A stretch of 64,000 nt of DNA from an uncultured Pelagibacteraceae bacterium (GCA_902521075.1 CABYQM010000001.1:1-64000); one strand, 5' to 3'. Positions 46,889 to 58,910 are shown, counted from the first letter of the stretch. Notes: generated by a model from the sequence alone, not told the origin. Made by a program: numbers and translations.

Positions 46889-48799
46889 ATGCAAAATTAC
46901 AAATATTTAAATAATATTAATTTTCCTTCAGATATAAAAAAACTCAACAATGAAGAATTAAAAGTTCTATCAGAAGAAGTAAGAAGCGAAATGATTGATG
47001 CTGTTTCAAAAACAGGTGGTCATCTAGGTGCAGGTTTAGGTGTTGTAGAATTGACAGTTGCACTTCATCATGTTTTTGACACACCTAAGGACAAATTGAT
47101 ATGGGATGTTGGTCATCAATCATACCCTCATAAAATTTTAACAGGAAGAAAAGATAAAATACGAACTTTACGACAAGGAAGTGGATTATCTGGTTTTACA
47201 AAGCGATCGGAAAGTGAATTTGATCCTTTTGGTGCAGCTCATAGTTCCACTTCTATTTCTGCTGGACTTGGTATTGCGACAGCAAATAAATTATCAAATA
47301 AATCAGATCAGGTTATAGCAGTTATTGGTGACGGTGCCATGAGCGCAGGAATGGCATATGAAGCTATGAATAATGCTGGAGACTCAAAAACGAAAATGAT
47401 CGTAATTTTGAATGACAATGATATGTCAATTGCAAAACCAGTTGGCGCAATGAAATCTTATCTTGCTAAAATTTTTTCAGGTAAGATTTATTTTAGTTTC
47501 AGAGAAACAGTTAAAATGATTATTTCATCATTTTCAAAAAGATTTAGCAAAAAGGCTGGAAAGGCTGAAGATTTTTTGAGATCGGCTGTCACAGGTGGTA
47601 CATTATTTAATTCATTAGGTTTTTATTATGTTGGTCCAATTGATGGTCATGATTTAGATGTACTATTGCCAATTTTAAAAAATGCAAAAGAAAGCAATCA
47701 TAATGGTCCAATACTAATTCATATAAAAACTCAAAAAGGTAAAGGATATAGTTTTGCTGAAAAATCTGATGATAAGTATCATGGAGTTACAAAATTTAAT
47801 GTTCAAACTGGAGTTCAACAAAAATCAACAACTAAAGCTCCAGCTTTTACAAAGGTATTTGCGAACACATTAATTGAGCACGCTAAGAAAGACAGTAAAA
47901 TTGTTGGAATTACTGCAGCTATGCCATCTGGAACAGGAATGGACGCATTTAGTAAAGTTTTCCCGGATAGAACTTTTGATGTTGGAATTGCAGAACAACA
48001 TGCCGTTACTTTTGCTGCAGGTTTAGCAACAGAGGGTTTTAAGCCTTATGCAGCAATTTATTCAACATTTTTACAAAGAGCTTATGATCAGGTAGTTCAT
48101 GACGTTGCAATTCAAAGTTTACCAGTAAGATTTGCAATAGATAGAGCTGGTTTAGTCGGCGCTGATGGAGCCACTCATGCAGGTTCTTTCGATATTACAT
48201 ATTTATCAACTTTACCTAATTTTATTGTTATGGCAGCAAGTGATGAAGCAGAATTGGTAAGAATGGTCAATACGTCAGTAGATATTAATAACCAACCAAG
48301 TGCATTTAGATATCCAAGAGGAAATGGAGCAGGTTTAGAATTACCTGATATAAACGAAACAATAGATATTGGAAAAGGTAGAGTTATAAAAGAAGGAAAG
48401 AAAGTTGCCTTAGTAAGTTTTGGAAACAGATTAAAAGAATGTCTATTGGCTGAAGAAGGTTTAAAAAAAATGGGAATTAATCCAACAATTGTAGATGCTA
48501 GATTTGCAAAACCTCTGGATGAAAATCTGATTTGGCAAGTTGCAACAAATCATGAAGTGCTAATTACGTTGGAAGAAGGCTCTATAGGAGGTTTCGGAGC
48601 CCATGTAAATCATTTCTTAAATGAAAAGAATTTATTAGATAATAATATAAAATTTAGATCAATGATTTTGCCAGATAAATTTTTAGACCAAGATAAACCA
48701 GAAGAAATGTATAAAGAAGCTGGTCTAGATGCTAAATCTATTGAAGCGAAGGTTTTAGAAACTTTAAATTCTAAAGTTGTAATCAAAAAAACTAATTAA
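46889..48799 (+). CDS. dxs: 1-deoxy-D-xylulose-5-phosphate synthase
   Basis: The 636-residue protein has [38 protein letters not shown], the ThDP site [35 protein letters not shown], and [19 protein letters not shown]. It opens the MEP isoprenoid pathway from pyruvate and GAP. The 3' end overlaps convergent aroC by 4 nt. Confidence 0.97.
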   Translation: MQNYKYLNNINFPSDIKKLNNEELKVLSEEVRSEMIDAVSKTGGHLGAGLGVVELTVALHHVFDTPKDKLIWDVGHQSYPHKILTGRKDKIRTLRQGSGLSGFTKRSESEFDPFGAAHSSTSISAGLGIATANKLSNKSDQVIAVIGDGAMSAGMAYEAMNNAGDSKTKMIVILNDNDMSIAKPVGAMKSYLAKIFSGKIYFSFRETVKMIISSFSKRFSKKAGKAEDFLRSAVTGGTLFNSLGFYYVGPIDGHDLDVLLPILKNAKESNHNGPILIHIKTQKGKGYSFAEKSDDKYHGVTKFNVQTGVQQKSTTKAPAFTKVFANTLIEHAKKDSKIVGITAAMPSGTGMDAFSKVFPDRTFDVGIAEQHAVTFAAGLATEGFKPYAAIYSTFLQRAYDQVVHDVAIQSLPVRFAIDRAGLVGADGATHAGSFDITYLSTLPNFIVMAASDEAELVRMVNTSVDINNQPSAFRYPRGNGAGLELPDINETIDIGKGRVIKEGKKVALVSFGNRLKECLLAEEGLKKMGINPTIVDARFAKPLDENLIWQVATNHEVLITLEEGSIGGFGAHVNHFLNEKNLLDNNIKFRSMILPDKFLDQDKPEEMYKEAGLDAKSIEAKVLETLNSKVVIKKTN

Positions 48800-49881
48800 T
48801 TGCCACATTGAGCTTTATTCATTAAGTAGTGATCAAGAATTACACAATGCATCATTGCTTCGCCAATAGGTACTGCTCTAATACCTACACATGGATCATG
48901 TCTGCCTGTGACTGAAATTGAAGTATTTTTTCCAAATTTATTAATTGTTTTTCTTTGAGAAAGAATTGATGAAGTTGGTTTTACTGCAAAAGAAACTATT
49001 ATTTCTTGACCACTAGAAATACCTCCAAGAATTCCTCCAGCATTATTCGATTTAAATTTTGTTTTCTTTCCTGTTTGAGACATTTCATCAGAATTTTGTT
49101 CACCAGAAAGTTGAGCAGAGTTCATTCCTGATCCTATATTTACACCTTTTACGGCATTAATACTCATCATGGCAGATGCCAAATCCATATCTAATTTTGA
49201 ATAAATTGGAGCTCCTAATCCGACAGGAACACCTCTTGCTCTTACTTCAATAATAGCCCCACATGATGAGCCAGCTTTTCTTATACCAAGTAAATATTTT
49301 TCCCATAATTTTAAAACTGTTTTATCAGGACAAAATAAAGGGTTTTTTGTGATGAAACTGTCATTCCATTTTTCTGTGTCACATCCTAGTATTCCTAATT
49401 GTGTTACGGCTCCAATTACACTGTACTTTTTCCCAATAATATTTTGCAAAACTTGTTTTGCTATTGCTCCTGCTGCTACTCTTGAAGCAGTCTCTCTAGC
49501 TGACTGTCTGCCTCCACCTCTATAATCTCTAATTCCATACTTTTTAAAATATGTATAATCAGCATGACCAGGTCTAAATTTATCTTTAATATTTTTATAA
49601 TCCCTAGAACGCATATCTTTATTGAAGATAATCATTGAGATAGGTGTACCAGTTGTTTTGCCTTCAAATATTCCTGATAAAATTTCTACTTTATCATCCT
49701 CTTTTCTTTGAGTTGTGAATTTAGACTGACCAGGCTTTCTTTTATTTAATTCTAACTGAATGTCTTTGATATTAAGCTTAATATTTGGAGGACATCCATC
49801 AACAACACACCCTATTGCTGGACCATGAGACTCACCCCATGTAGTAAATCGAAAAAATTTTCCAAATGTATTAAAAGACAT
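48796..49881 (-). CDS. aroC: Chorismate synthase
   Basis: The 361-residue protein has [64 protein letters not shown] and [12 protein letters not shown], with [17 protein letters not shown] near the end. These residues bind FMN and EPSP. It performs the last shared aromatic pathway step. Divergent from pdxH by 32 nt. Confidence 0.97.
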   Translation of the reverse strand: MSFNTFGKFFRFTTWGESHGPAIGCVVDGCPPNIKLNIKDIQLELNKRKPGQSKFTTQRKEDDKVEILSGIFEGKTTGTPISMIIFNKDMRSRDYKNIKDKFRPGHADYTYFKKYGIRDYRGGGRQSARETASRVAAGAIAKQVLQNIIGKKYSVIGAVTQLGILGCDTEKWNDSFITKNPLFCPDKTVLKLWEKYLLGIRKAGSSCGAIIEVRARGVPVGLGAPIYSKLDMDLASAMMSINAVKGVNIGSGMNSAQLSGEQNSDEMSQTGKKTKFKSNNAGGILGGISSGQEIIVSFAVKPTSSILSQRKTINKFGKNTSISVTGRHDPCVGIRAVPIGEAMMHCVILDHYLMNKAQCGN

Positions 49882-49913
49882 TATATTATTATATAAATTA
49901 TTTTGGTTAAATT

Positions 49914-50537
49914 ATGAACGAAAAAAATTCTTTAGGATTAGATAAATGCTTTCTTGAACTTGATAATCCAATATTATTATTCACTGAATGGTATAAAGAG
50001 GCAAAGAAAACTGAAATTAATGATCCAAATGCATTAGCTCTAGGCACTATTGACAAAAGAGGTTATCCAAATGTAAGAATGGTATTGCTCAAAGACTATG
50101 GAGAAAATGGATTTGTCTTTTACACTAACTTTAATAGTAATAAAGGAAACTCTATAAAGCAGAATCCAAACATTTCAATGTGCTTTCATTGGAAAAGTTT
50201 ACTCAGACAAATCCGTATTGTTGGTACAGCTGAAAAAGTTTCAGATGACGAAGCGGATAGTTATTATAATTCCAGAAGTTATGGAAGTAGAATTGGTGCT
50301 TGGGCCTCAAATCAAAGTTCAATTTTAAAAGATAGAGAAGAACTAAACCAATCAATAAAAAAATTTAAAGATCTCTATAAAGATGAAAATAATGTTCCAA
50401 GGCCTAATCATTGGTCAGGCTGGAGGTTAAAACACCACGAAATTGAATTTTGGTTAGATGGTGAAAATAGAATTCACGAAAGATTAAAATATATTAAAGA
50501 AGATAATGCTTGGAAAAAAATTCTCTTATCACCTTAA
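49914..50537 (+). CDS. pdxH: Pyridoxamine/pyridoxine 5'-phosphate oxidase
   Basis: The 207-residue protein has ALGTIDKRGYPNVRMVLLKDY, GFVFYTNFNSNKG, CFHWKSLLRQIRIVGTAEKV, YYNSRSYGSRIGAWASNQSS and PNHWSGWRLKHHEIEFW. FMN and PLP sites are intact. It makes PLP. The 3' end overlaps convergent ispB by 4 nt. Confidence 0.96.
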   Translation: MNEKNSLGLDKCFLELDNPILLFTEWYKEAKKTEINDPNALALGTIDKRGYPNVRMVLLKDYGENGFVFYTNFNSNKGNSIKQNPNISMCFHWKSLLRQIRIVGTAEKVSDDEADSYYNSRSYGSRIGAWASNQSSILKDREELNQSIKKFKDLYKDENNVPRPNHWSGWRLKHHEIEFWLDGENRIHERLKYIKEDNAWKKILLSP

Positions 50538-51547
50538 AATTTTCTATTAATACTAAAAGCAGTTAAATTTTTAAGTATATTTTTTTCTTCACAATCTTGA
50601 AATATACTTAATGAATTTGATGCTAAACTTATATAGTGTTCTGCTTTTTTGTAACACTCATTAATTATATTATATTTTTTTACTAACTTAAGCACATAGT
50701 CAAATTGTTCTTTAGATCTAATATTTTGTTCAAATATTTTTTTTAAAACTAATTTTTCATCTGAAGATAATTTTTGATTTAATAGAATAATTGGGAGAGT
50801 TACCTTGCCCTCAAAGAAATCTTTCCCTATCTCTTTACCAAACATTTTTAATTCTGAGTTATAGTCAAGTGTGTCATCTGCAATCTGAAATGTTAATCCA
50901 AGGTTCTTTCCATAGAATTCCAGTGCATCTTTAAATTTATTGCCTTTATCGGTAATTATCGATCCAACTTTTGAAGATGCCGAAAATAAAGCTGCAGTTT
51001 TAGAAGAAATTATATTCAAATATGTTTCCTCTAACATTTCAGAGTCACCTTTATGTTGTAACTGCAAAACTTCTCCTTGAGCAATAGTTGATGATGTAGA
51101 AGATAAAAGTTTTAATACTTCAATACTTCCATCCTCAACCATCATTTCAAAACATCTACTTAATAAATAGTCTCCAACAAGAATTGATGACTGATTTCCC
51201 CAAATTTTATTTGTGGTTTTTTTGCCTCTTCTTAAATCTGCGCTGTCAATTACATCATCATGCATAAGAGTTGCAGCGTGTATAAGTTCAACACATGCAG
51301 CTAGGTTCACATCTCTACTACCTTTTGTATATCCACACAATTTAGCACACTCCAGAGTAAGCAATGCTCTTAATCTTTTACCTCCACTAGTCATGTGGTA
51401 AGCTGTCATTTCTTTAACAAGCTCAACTTTACTATCTAATTTATAAGAAATTTTATCTTCAACTAAACTTAGTTTTTCATCAACAGAATTTACTAAATCT
51501 GTATATGCATTAGTTATTTGCTTTTTTAATTGAACTACTGAACCCAT
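50534..51547 (-). CDS. ispB: Long-chain polyprenyl diphosphate synthase
   Basis: The 337-residue protein has MTSGGKRLRALLTLECAKLCGY, the first motif TLMHDDVIDSADLRRGK (DDx2D, the long-chain type), GDYLLSRCFEMMVEDGS, and the second motif FQIADDTLDYNSELKMFGKEIGKD. It likely makes the octa- or decaprenyl tail of ubiquinone; chain length cannot be read reliably. Distinct from ispA at 46019. Confidence 0.9.
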   Translation of the reverse strand: MGSVVQLKKQITNAYTDLVNSVDEKLSLVEDKISYKLDSKVELVKEMTAYHMTSGGKRLRALLTLECAKLCGYTKGSRDVNLAACVELIHAATLMHDDVIDSADLRRGKKTTNKIWGNQSSILVGDYLLSRCFEMMVEDGSIEVLKLLSSTSSTIAQGEVLQLQHKGDSEMLEETYLNIISSKTAALFSASSKVGSIITDKGNKFKDALEFYGKNLGLTFQIADDTLDYNSELKMFGKEIGKDFFEGKVTLPIILLNQKLSSDEKLVLKKIFEQNIRSKEQFDYVLKLVKKYNIINECYKKAEHYISLASNSLSIFQDCEEKNILKNLTAFSINRKF

Positions 51548-51655
51548 AAATTCAAAATATTACATTAAGTTTATTAATATACTTATCAATTGACGCACCT
51601 ATTTCTTCAACTATAAGTAGCTTTATAATTAAGTAAAATTTTTATAATCATTTGT

Positions 51656-52462
51656 ATGTTTTCATTTTTTAAAAAAAAAAAAATTGTTAGTCATTTAAGA
51701 CTTACCGGCGTCATTGGAAATGTTGGAAAGTTTAAACAAGGAATAGAATATTCCTCTCAAGAAGAAATGATAAAAAAAGCTTTTTCAGTAAAAAAAGCAG
51801 AGGCTGTTGCAATTTCAATTAATTCACCGGGTGGTTCACCCGTTCAATCACATCTAATATATAAATTTATTAGAGAACAATCCAAGAAAAACAAAAAAAA
51901 AGTAATAGTTTTTGCTGAAGATGTTGCTGCATCTGGAGGCTATCTAATTGCATGCGCAGGTGATGAAATTTATGCTAATGCAAGTTCTATAATCGGATCA
52001 ATAGGAGTGATTTATTCTTCTTTTGGTTTTAAAGATTTAATTCAAAAAATTGGGGTTCAAAGAAGGGTTTATACAGCCGGAAAAAATAAAAGTACTCTAG
52101 ATCCATTTTTAGACGAGAAAGAAGAGGACATTCAAAGATTAAAAAATATTCAACTGGAACTTCACCAAGAATTTATTAATGTTGTAGAGGAAAGTAGATC
52201 AACAAAACTAAACAAAGCTGATGTTGAACTTTTTTCTGGAGAATTTTGGTCTGGCAAAACATCCTTAAAACTTGGTTTAATAGATGGAATAGGGAATGCA
52301 GAACAGATATTGAGAGAAAAATTTGGTGAAGATGTTGAAATTAAAAAATTTGAAAAGTCTAAAGGATGGCTTGCCAAAAAACTTTCGTCTTCAGAAGACC
52401 ATGCGGATAAATTGATAAGTGTTTTAGAAGAAAGATCTATTTGGCAAAAATATGGTTTCTAA
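51656..52462 (+). CDS. S49 family peptidase (SppA/SohB-like)
   Basis: The 268-residue protein has [19 protein letters not shown], the nucleophile region [31 protein letters not shown] and the lysine-bearing [13 protein letters not shown], completing a Ser-Lys dyad. A short lysine-rich N-terminus without an obvious TM helix suggests a soluble or peripherally bound form. It degrades signal peptides or membrane fragments in homologues. Overlaps glyQ by 11 nt. Confidence 0.88.
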   Translation: MFSFFKKKKIVSHLRLTGVIGNVGKFKQGIEYSSQEEMIKKAFSVKKAEAVAISINSPGGSPVQSHLIYKFIREQSKKNKKKVIVFAEDVAASGGYLIACAGDEIYANASSIIGSIGVIYSSFGFKDLIQKIGVQRRVYTAGKNKSTLDPFLDEKEEDIQRLKNIQLELHQEFINVVEESRSTKLNKADVELFSGEFWSGKTSLKLGLIDGIGNAEQILREKFGEDVEIKKFEKSKGWLAKKLSSSEDHADKLISVLEERSIWQKYGF

Positions 52463-53336
52463 AAAAAAAACAAAAAATTCAAAATCATTTATCTCTTTTC
52501 AGGATACAATTTTAAATCTTCAAAAGTTCTGGTCAAAAAAAGGTTGTGTCATTTTACAACCTTATGATTTAGAAGTTGGAGCAGGAACATTTCACCCAGC
52601 AACAACTCTAAGATCATTAGGTTCTAAACCATGGAAAACAGCTTATGTTCAACCATCAAGAAGACCAACAGATGGAAGATATGGAGAAAATCCTAATCGT
52701 TTACAACACTACTATCAATTTCAAGTTTTAATAAAACCTTCACCAAAAGATATTAAAAAAATGTATCTTAATAGCCTTTCATCAGTAGGTATTAAATACG
52801 AAGAGCACGATATCAGATTTGTAGAGGATGATTGGGAAAGTCCAACCTTAGGTGCTGCTGGTCTTGGATGGGAAGTATGGTGTGATGGTATGGAAGTTAC
52901 TCAATTTACTTATTTTCAACAAATGGCAGGGATGGAATGCAATCCAATATCTGTTGAAATTACTTATGGTTTAGAGAGATTATGTATGTTTATTCAAGGT
53001 AAAAAAAATGTTTTTGATTTAATTTGGAATGATGAAGGAGTGTTATACAAAGATGTTTTTCATCAAGCTGAAAAAGAATTTTCAGCCTATAATTTTGAGT
53101 ATGCAAACACAGATAAATTATTTAAAATTTTTGATATGCTCGAAGAAGAAGCAAAATCATTAATTGAAAAGAAAATTTCTCTTCCAGCATATGATCAATG
53201 TTTAAAATCAAGTCATGTGTTCAACATTTTAGATGCTAGAGGAGTTATAAGTGTTGCTCAAAGAGCAGAATATATCGCAAGGATAAGAGATTTAACAAGA
53301 GAAATTGGAAAAATTTGGGTAGAAACACAAAATTAA
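52452..53336 (+). CDS. glyQ: Glycyl-tRNA synthetase alpha subunit
   Basis: The 294-residue protein has [66 protein letters not shown] and [14 protein letters not shown], all GlyQ hallmarks. It is the catalytic subunit of the bacterial alpha2beta2 GlyRS. The glyS start follows after 1 nt. Confidence 0.98.
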   Translation: MVSKKKTKNSKSFISFQDTILNLQKFWSKKGCVILQPYDLEVGAGTFHPATTLRSLGSKPWKTAYVQPSRRPTDGRYGENPNRLQHYYQFQVLIKPSPKDIKKMYLNSLSSVGIKYEEHDIRFVEDDWESPTLGAAGLGWEVWCDGMEVTQFTYFQQMAGMECNPISVEITYGLERLCMFIQGKKNVFDLIWNDEGVLYKDVFHQAEKEFSAYNFEYANTDKLFKIFDMLEEEAKSLIEKKISLPAYDQCLKSSHVFNILDARGVISVAQRAEYIARIRDLTREIGKIWVETQN

Positions 53337-53337
53337 A

Positions 53338-55401
53338 ATGTCTGAATTTTTCCTTGAATTATTTAGTGAAGAAATACCTTCCAGATTACAAATCAATGCT
53401 AGAAATGATTTAACACAAATTTTTAAAAAATTTTTTGATGATAATGAAATTATAATTAAAGATAAAATTAATACTTATTCAACTCCAAATAGGCTCATTG
53501 TTCATATAAATAAAATACCTAAAGATGTAATAAAAAAAGCAGAGGAAATTAGAGGTCCTAATATAAATGCTCCAGAAAAGGCTTTAGATGGATTTTTAAA
53601 ATCCAATAAAATAAGTAAAGAAAAAGTTTTCAAAAAAAGCACTGAAAAAGGCATATTCTACTTCTACAAAAAACCATCACAAAAAACAAAAACATACGAT
53701 TTATTAAAAGAAAATATCGCAAGTTTGCTTTTAAAAATTTCATGGAAAAAATCAATGAAATGGGGCAATCATGATTTATATTGGGGAAGACCGTTAAAAT
53801 CAATATTAGCTTTATTTGATAAAAAAATAATTGAATTTAAACTAAACCATTTACATAGTTCAAATAAAACTTTTACAGATAAAGATCTAGAAGATGAAGT
53901 AAAAAGTTTTGTTGAATTTAAATCTTATATAAAATTTTTTAAACAAAAAGGTGTAACAATTGACCAAAATAAAAGGAAAGAATTTATAATTAAAGAAATA
54001 AATAAGGCAACTAATCAAAAAAAAATTCATATAAACGTGAATGAAAAACTTATAGATGAAATAATAAATATTGTTGAAAAACCAAAAATTTTAGTATGTG
54101 AGTTTAATAAGAAATTTTTAGAAATTCCACAAGAAATACTTATTATAACAATGCAACATCACCAGAAATATTTTCCTACATTTGATAGTAAAAACAAAAT
54201 AACGAATAATTTTATAGTTGTAGCAGATTGTAAAGATAAAAAAGGATTAGTTAAATTAGGAAATCAAAATGTTGTAGATGCAAGGTTGGCAGATGCGGAA
54301 TTTTTTTGGAACAGAAATAAGTCTCAAAATTTAGTTAAACAGGTATCTAGATTGAAGCAAATTAATTATTTTAAAGGATTGGGAAGTTATTTTGATAAAA
54401 TACAAAGAGTAAGAAAACTAAGCGGAATAATATCAGATGAACTTTTAATAAGTAAAGAAAAGATAGAAATTGCCTCCTCAATTTGCAAAGTAGATTTGAT
54501 GTCAGATTTAGTTGGAGAGTTTCCCGAATTACAAGGCGTGATGGGTGGATACTTTGCAAGAGAGCAAGGTTTTGACGAAGAAATAAGTTTAGCTGTTTCA
54601 GAGCATTACTTACCAAGTGGTATTGATAGTAAAGTTCCAAAAAAACCATACAGCATAGCATTATCGTTAAGTGATAAAATAGACTCTTTAGTTGGATTTT
54701 TTGGAATTAATCTCAAACCAACTAGTTCAAAAGATCCTTATGCTTTAAGAAGAATGGCAATTAGTTTATTAAGGTTAATAATTGAAAATCAAAAAAAAAT
54801 AAAATTAAGAGATCTAATAAATTATTCAATAAATTTATACAAAGAACAAAATTACACTTTTGATTCAAAATTGATAAATGATGAATTGGGTGATTTTATT
54901 TTAGATAGATTAAAAAATTATTTGAAAGAAAAAAATATTAGGCCAGATATTATTGAATGCTCCACTAATTCTTATGGAATAGATGATTTACTAAAAATTT
55001 TTAATAAATCATTAAATTTGAATAAAAATATTAAAAAAGATTTTGGTCTTGATGTAATTGCAATTTATAAAAGATCTGCAAACATTTTAAATAGCGAAAG
55101 CAAATCAAAATTAGAATTAGTAGGTTCTGCCGATCCTGGTCTCTTTAAAAATGATTATGAAAAAAATCTTTATAAAAAAATACATGCTATAAGAAAGTAC
55201 TTTTCAAGTATAGGTAGAGACGAGGATTATGATGAAAGTCTTAAAACACTCTCAAGTGCCAAAATAGAGGTTAATGAGTTTTTTGATAATGTAATAGTTA
55301 ATGATCAAGAAGAATTAATTAAAAAAAACAGACTAGAACTTTTAAAAATGTTGTGTAAAAGCTTCGATAATTATTTTAACTTTTCTAAAATAGAAGCATA
55401 A
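53338..55401 (+). CDS. glyS: Glycyl-tRNA synthetase beta subunit
   Basis: The 687-residue protein starts FFLELFSEEIPSRLQ and contains RGPNINAPEKALDGFLK, MKWGNHDLYWGRPLKSILAL, ITMQHHQKYFPTFD, LADAEFFWNRN and FPELQGVMGGYFAREQG. The tRNA-binding C-terminus is complete. Partner of GlyQ. Ends directly at the ppdK start. Confidence 0.97.
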   Translation: MSEFFLELFSEEIPSRLQINARNDLTQIFKKFFDDNEIIIKDKINTYSTPNRLIVHINKIPKDVIKKAEEIRGPNINAPEKALDGFLKSNKISKEKVFKKSTEKGIFYFYKKPSQKTKTYDLLKENIASLLLKISWKKSMKWGNHDLYWGRPLKSILALFDKKIIEFKLNHLHSSNKTFTDKDLEDEVKSFVEFKSYIKFFKQKGVTIDQNKRKEFIIKEINKATNQKKIHINVNEKLIDEIINIVEKPKILVCEFNKKFLEIPQEILIITMQHHQKYFPTFDSKNKITNNFIVVADCKDKKGLVKLGNQNVVDARLADAEFFWNRNKSQNLVKQVSRLKQINYFKGLGSYFDKIQRVRKLSGIISDELLISKEKIEIASSICKVDLMSDLVGEFPELQGVMGGYFAREQGFDEEISLAVSEHYLPSGIDSKVPKKPYSIALSLSDKIDSLVGFFGINLKPTSSKDPYALRRMAISLLRLIIENQKKIKLRDLINYSINLYKEQNYTFDSKLINDELGDFILDRLKNYLKEKNIRPDIIECSTNSYGIDDLLKIFNKSLNLNKNIKKDFGLDVIAIYKRSANILNSESKSKLELVGSADPGLFKNDYEKNLYKKIHAIRKYFSSIGRDEDYDESLKTLSSAKIEVNEFFDNVIVNDQEELIKKNRLELLKMLCKSFDNYFNFSKIEA

Positions 55402-58059
55402 ATGCCAAAATTAGTTTTTAATTTTAAATCTAAAGACACAAAAAAAATAAAAAACCCGAAAAATATTTTAGGAGGCAAAGGTGCAAATCTATCAGAAATG
55501 GGAAGGATGGGTTTACCTGTCCCACCTGGATTTACGATATCTACTGAAGTTTGTGATTTATTTTATAAAAATAAAAAGAAATTAAAGACTAAAATCATAA
55601 ATGAAATAAATAAAGAATTAAAAAATATTGAAAAAGATTCTGGTAAAAAATTTGGAGATTTAAAAAATCCTTTGTTGTTATCTGTAAGATCTGGCGCGAG
55701 AGTATCCATGCCAGGAATGATGGATACTATTTTAAATCTTGGACTAAATGACAAAACTGTGATTGCTTTAGCAAATAAAACATCAAATATGAGATTTGCA
55801 AAAGATAGTTATAGAAGATTTATACAAATGTATGCAAATGTTGTTATGGGTGTTGAAAGTTATAATTTTGAAGAATTAATTGAAAATTACAAACTTACAA
55901 AAGGTGTTTTGCTAGACACTGATTTGGATGAAAATGATTGGGATGGATTGATTAAAGACTTTAAAAATATTGTAAAAGAAAAAACAAAAAAAAATTTTCC
56001 TCAAAATATTAATGAACAATTACTAGGTGCAATTAGTGCAGTCTTTTTGTCATGGGAGAGTAACAGGGCAAAGGTTTATAGAAAATTAAATCATATCCCT
56101 TCAGAGTGGGGAACTGCAGTAAATGTTCAGTCCATGGTTTTTGGTAATATGGGAGTTGATTGTGCGACAGGTGTTGTGTTTACACGTAATCCATCCAATG
56201 GAGTCAATGAAATCTATGGTGAATATTTAATAAATGCTCAAGGAGAAGATGTTGTTGCAGGGACAAGGACGCCCCAACATATAACTATGAAAGCTAGAAA
56301 AGATGCAAAAGAAACACTTCTTTCAATGGAAGAGTCTATGCCTAGAGTTTACAAAAATCTGAAAAATATTCTTATAAAGCTGGAGAAACATTATAAAGAT
56401 ATGCAGGATGTGGAGTTCACAGTTGAAAATAATAAGTTGTGGATGTTGCAAACTAGATCAGGAAAAAGAACTGCAAAATCATCAGTCAAAATTGCTGTAG
56501 ATATGGAAAGAGAAAAACTCATCACAAAAAAAGAGGCTGTGCTTAGAGTACAACCAAATTCATTAGATACTTTGCTTCATCCAACTTTAGATGAAACAGC
56601 GAATTTAGAAGTAATAGCCAAAGGCCTTCCAGCTTCTCCGGGAGCAGCTAGTGGAAAAGTAGTATTTACATCTGATGAGGCTGAAAGATTAAATGGAATG
56701 ATGCAAAATACAATCCTAGTAAGAGTAGAAACATCACCTGAAGATATCAATGGAATGCATGCAGCTAAAGGAATTCTTACTGCAAGAGGTGGGATGACCA
56801 GCCATGCTGCAGTAGTTGCAAGAGGAATGGGTAGACCTTGTGTATCTGGCTCAAGCGAAATAGAAATAGATTACCAAAATAAAATTTTTAAAACAAAAAA
56901 TAATGAAATTAAAGAAGGTGATTTAATTACAATTGATGGATCAACTGGTAGAATTATAAAAGGAGAGGTTAAAACTGTTAAACCTGAAATTTCGGGAGAT
57001 TTTTCTAAACTTATGAGCTGGGCTGACAAATTTAGAAAATTAAAAATTAGAACTAATTCTGAAACACCTCTTGATAGTAAAACTGCTAGAGAATTTGGAG
57101 CTGAAGGTATAGGTCTTTGTAGAACAGAACATATGTTTTTTGATGAAGAGAGAATTTTATCTGTAAGAGAAATGATTTTATCAAAATCAAAAGAAGATAG
57201 GGCTAGTGCTTTAAAGAAACTACTTCCTTTTCAAAAAAAGGATTTTATTGACATCTTTAAAATTATGAATGGTCTACCTGTTACAGTTAGATTATTAGAT
57301 CCACCACTTCATGAATTTTTACCAAAAAATCAAAAAGAAATTAGCGATGTAGCAAATGCTTTAAACATCAAAAGTTCTGAATTAGAGGGTAGAATAACAG
57401 AACTTCATGAACAAAATCCAATGCTTGGTCATAGAGGTTGTAGATTAGGTATATCATTCCCAGAAATATATGAGATGCAGTGCACAGCGATTTTTCATGC
57501 TTTAGTCGAATGTAAAAAACTCAAGATAAAATCTATTATTCCTGAGATCATGATACCTTTGGTATCAACAGAAGCAGAGATAAAAATAATGAAAGACTTA
57601 GTAATTAGAGTTGCAAAAGAAGTAGAAAACAAAACTAAAACAAAACTAAATTTTTTAGTGGGTACAATGATTGAGCTCCCAAGAGCAGCAATCAAAGCAG
57701 ATGATATATCTAGACATGCAGAATTCTTTAGTTTTGGAACAAATGACTTAACACAAACAACTTTTGGCATAAGCAGAGATGATAGTGGTAAGTTTTTAAA
57801 TGATTATATTGATAATAAAATTTTTGATATTGATCCATTTGTTTCTATAGATGACGGAGTTGGAGATTTGATAAAAATAGCAACAAAAAAAGGTAGAAAA
57901 ATTAACAAAAAAATCAAACTCGGTATATGTGGCGAACATGGAGGTGATCCGAAAAGTATTAACTTTTGCGCACGTGCTGGTTTAGATTATGTATCCTGTT
58001 CTCCTTATAGAGTGCCTATTGCAAGACTGGCTGCTGCTCAAGCTCAATTAAAAAAATAA
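55402..58059 (+). CDS. ppdK: Pyruvate, phosphate dikinase
   Basis: The 885-residue enzyme has an ATP-grasp head (GGKGANLSEMGRMGLPVPPGFTI, then SVRSGARVSMPGMMDTILN), the swivelling phosphohistidine domain (GGMTSHAAVVARGMGRPCVSG), and a PEP/pyruvate barrel with EGIGLCRTEHMFF, FFSFGTNDLTQTTFGISRDD and CGEHGGDP. It interconverts pyruvate + ATP + Pi and PEP, allowing gluconeogenesis from pyruvate. Convergent on nadC with a 9-nt gap. Confidence 0.97.
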   Translation: MPKLVFNFKSKDTKKIKNPKNILGGKGANLSEMGRMGLPVPPGFTISTEVCDLFYKNKKKLKTKIINEINKELKNIEKDSGKKFGDLKNPLLLSVRSGARVSMPGMMDTILNLGLNDKTVIALANKTSNMRFAKDSYRRFIQMYANVVMGVESYNFEELIENYKLTKGVLLDTDLDENDWDGLIKDFKNIVKEKTKKNFPQNINEQLLGAISAVFLSWESNRAKVYRKLNHIPSEWGTAVNVQSMVFGNMGVDCATGVVFTRNPSNGVNEIYGEYLINAQGEDVVAGTRTPQHITMKARKDAKETLLSMEESMPRVYKNLKNILIKLEKHYKDMQDVEFTVENNKLWMLQTRSGKRTAKSSVKIAVDMEREKLITKKEAVLRVQPNSLDTLLHPTLDETANLEVIAKGLPASPGAASGKVVFTSDEAERLNGMMQNTILVRVETSPEDINGMHAAKGILTARGGMTSHAAVVARGMGRPCVSGSSEIEIDYQNKIFKTKNNEIKEGDLITIDGSTGRIIKGEVKTVKPEISGDFSKLMSWADKFRKLKIRTNSETPLDSKTAREFGAEGIGLCRTEHMFFDEERILSVREMILSKSKEDRASALKKLLPFQKKDFIDIFKIMNGLPVTVRLLDPPLHEFLPKNQKEISDVANALNIKSSELEGRITELHEQNPMLGHRGCRLGISFPEIYEMQCTAIFHALVECKKLKIKSIIPEIMIPLVSTEAEIKIMKDLVIRVAKEVENKTKTKLNFLVGTMIELPRAAIKADDISRHAEFFSFGTNDLTQTTFGISRDDSGKFLNDYIDNKIFDIDPFVSIDDGVGDLIKIATKKGRKINKKIKLGICGEHGGDPKSINFCARAGLDYVSCSPYRVPIARLAAAQAQLKK

Positions 58060-58068
58060 AATTAAATC

Positions 58069-58905
58069 TTAAATTTCCAATTTTAAGTCTAATGCATTAA
58101 TTGAGTGAGTTAAAGATCCTATGGAAATCCTATCAACACCAGTAGAGGAAACATTTTTAACATTCTCTAAGTTAATTCCTCCTGATGCTTCAGTTTCATA
58201 AAGTTTTCTAGACATTTTGACTGCTTTTTTTAAATTTTTTGAACTCATATTATCTAATAAAATCCTATCAAATTTCAGACCCAAAATTCTCTTTAACTGA
58301 GATAAATTATCAACCTCAACTGTAATTTTTTTTCCTCCCTTTTTTTTGATAGCTCTTTGAATTAAATTTTCAAAATTTTTTTCAGAACTTATATGGTTAT
58401 CTTTTATTAAGTATTCATCACTTAAATTAAATCTGTGGTTTGTTCCACCACCTAATTTTACAGCATATTTTTGGATCACTCTAAGATTTGGGATCGTTTT
58501 TCTTGTGCAGCAAATTTTTGTTTTTTTTCTAACTTTTTTTACAAACATATTTGTTTTCGTTGCTATTCCAGAAATATGGGAAACAAAGTTCAATGCTACT
58601 CTCTCACCGATTAGAATACTTTTTAGGTTACCTTCAATAGTCGCAACTATCTCGCCTTTCCTTATTCGAGATCCATCTTTTTTTTTATTTTTAAAATTTA
58701 TTTTTTTATCTACTAATTTAAAAGTCTCTTTAGCAAAATCTATCCCACCTAAAATACCATTTTGGTTACATATCATTTTAACTTTTTTTTTAATGTTTTT
58801 GTCAATTAGTTCTGAAGTAATATCGCCTGATGGATATAAGTCCTCATTCAAAGCCAATTTACATGATGATTTTATAAAATTTTTACTTAATTGAATTTTA
58901 GACAC
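58069..58905 (-). CDS. nadC: Nicotinate-nucleotide diphosphorylase (carboxylating)
   Basis: The 278-residue protein has DITSELIDKN, LIGERVALNFVSHISGIAT, KICCTRKTIPNLRVIQKYAVKLGG, NHRFNLSDEYLIKDNH, VEVDNL, ILLDNMS and EASGGINLENV. This is quinolinate phosphoribosyltransferase. It is 5 nt downstream of nadA. The usual third gene, nadB, is not between or next to them. Confidence 0.95.
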   Translation of the reverse strand: MSKIQLSKNFIKSSCKLALNEDLYPSGDITSELIDKNIKKKVKMICNQNGILGGIDFAKETFKLVDKKINFKNKKKDGSRIRKGEIVATIEGNLKSILIGERVALNFVSHISGIATKTNMFVKKVRKKTKICCTRKTIPNLRVIQKYAVKLGGGTNHRFNLSDEYLIKDNHISSEKNFENLIQRAIKKKGGKKITVEVDNLSQLKRILGLKFDRILLDNMSSKNLKKAVKMSRKLYETEASGGINLENVKNVSSTGVDRISIGSLTHSINALDLKLEI

Positions 58906-58910
58906 AGATT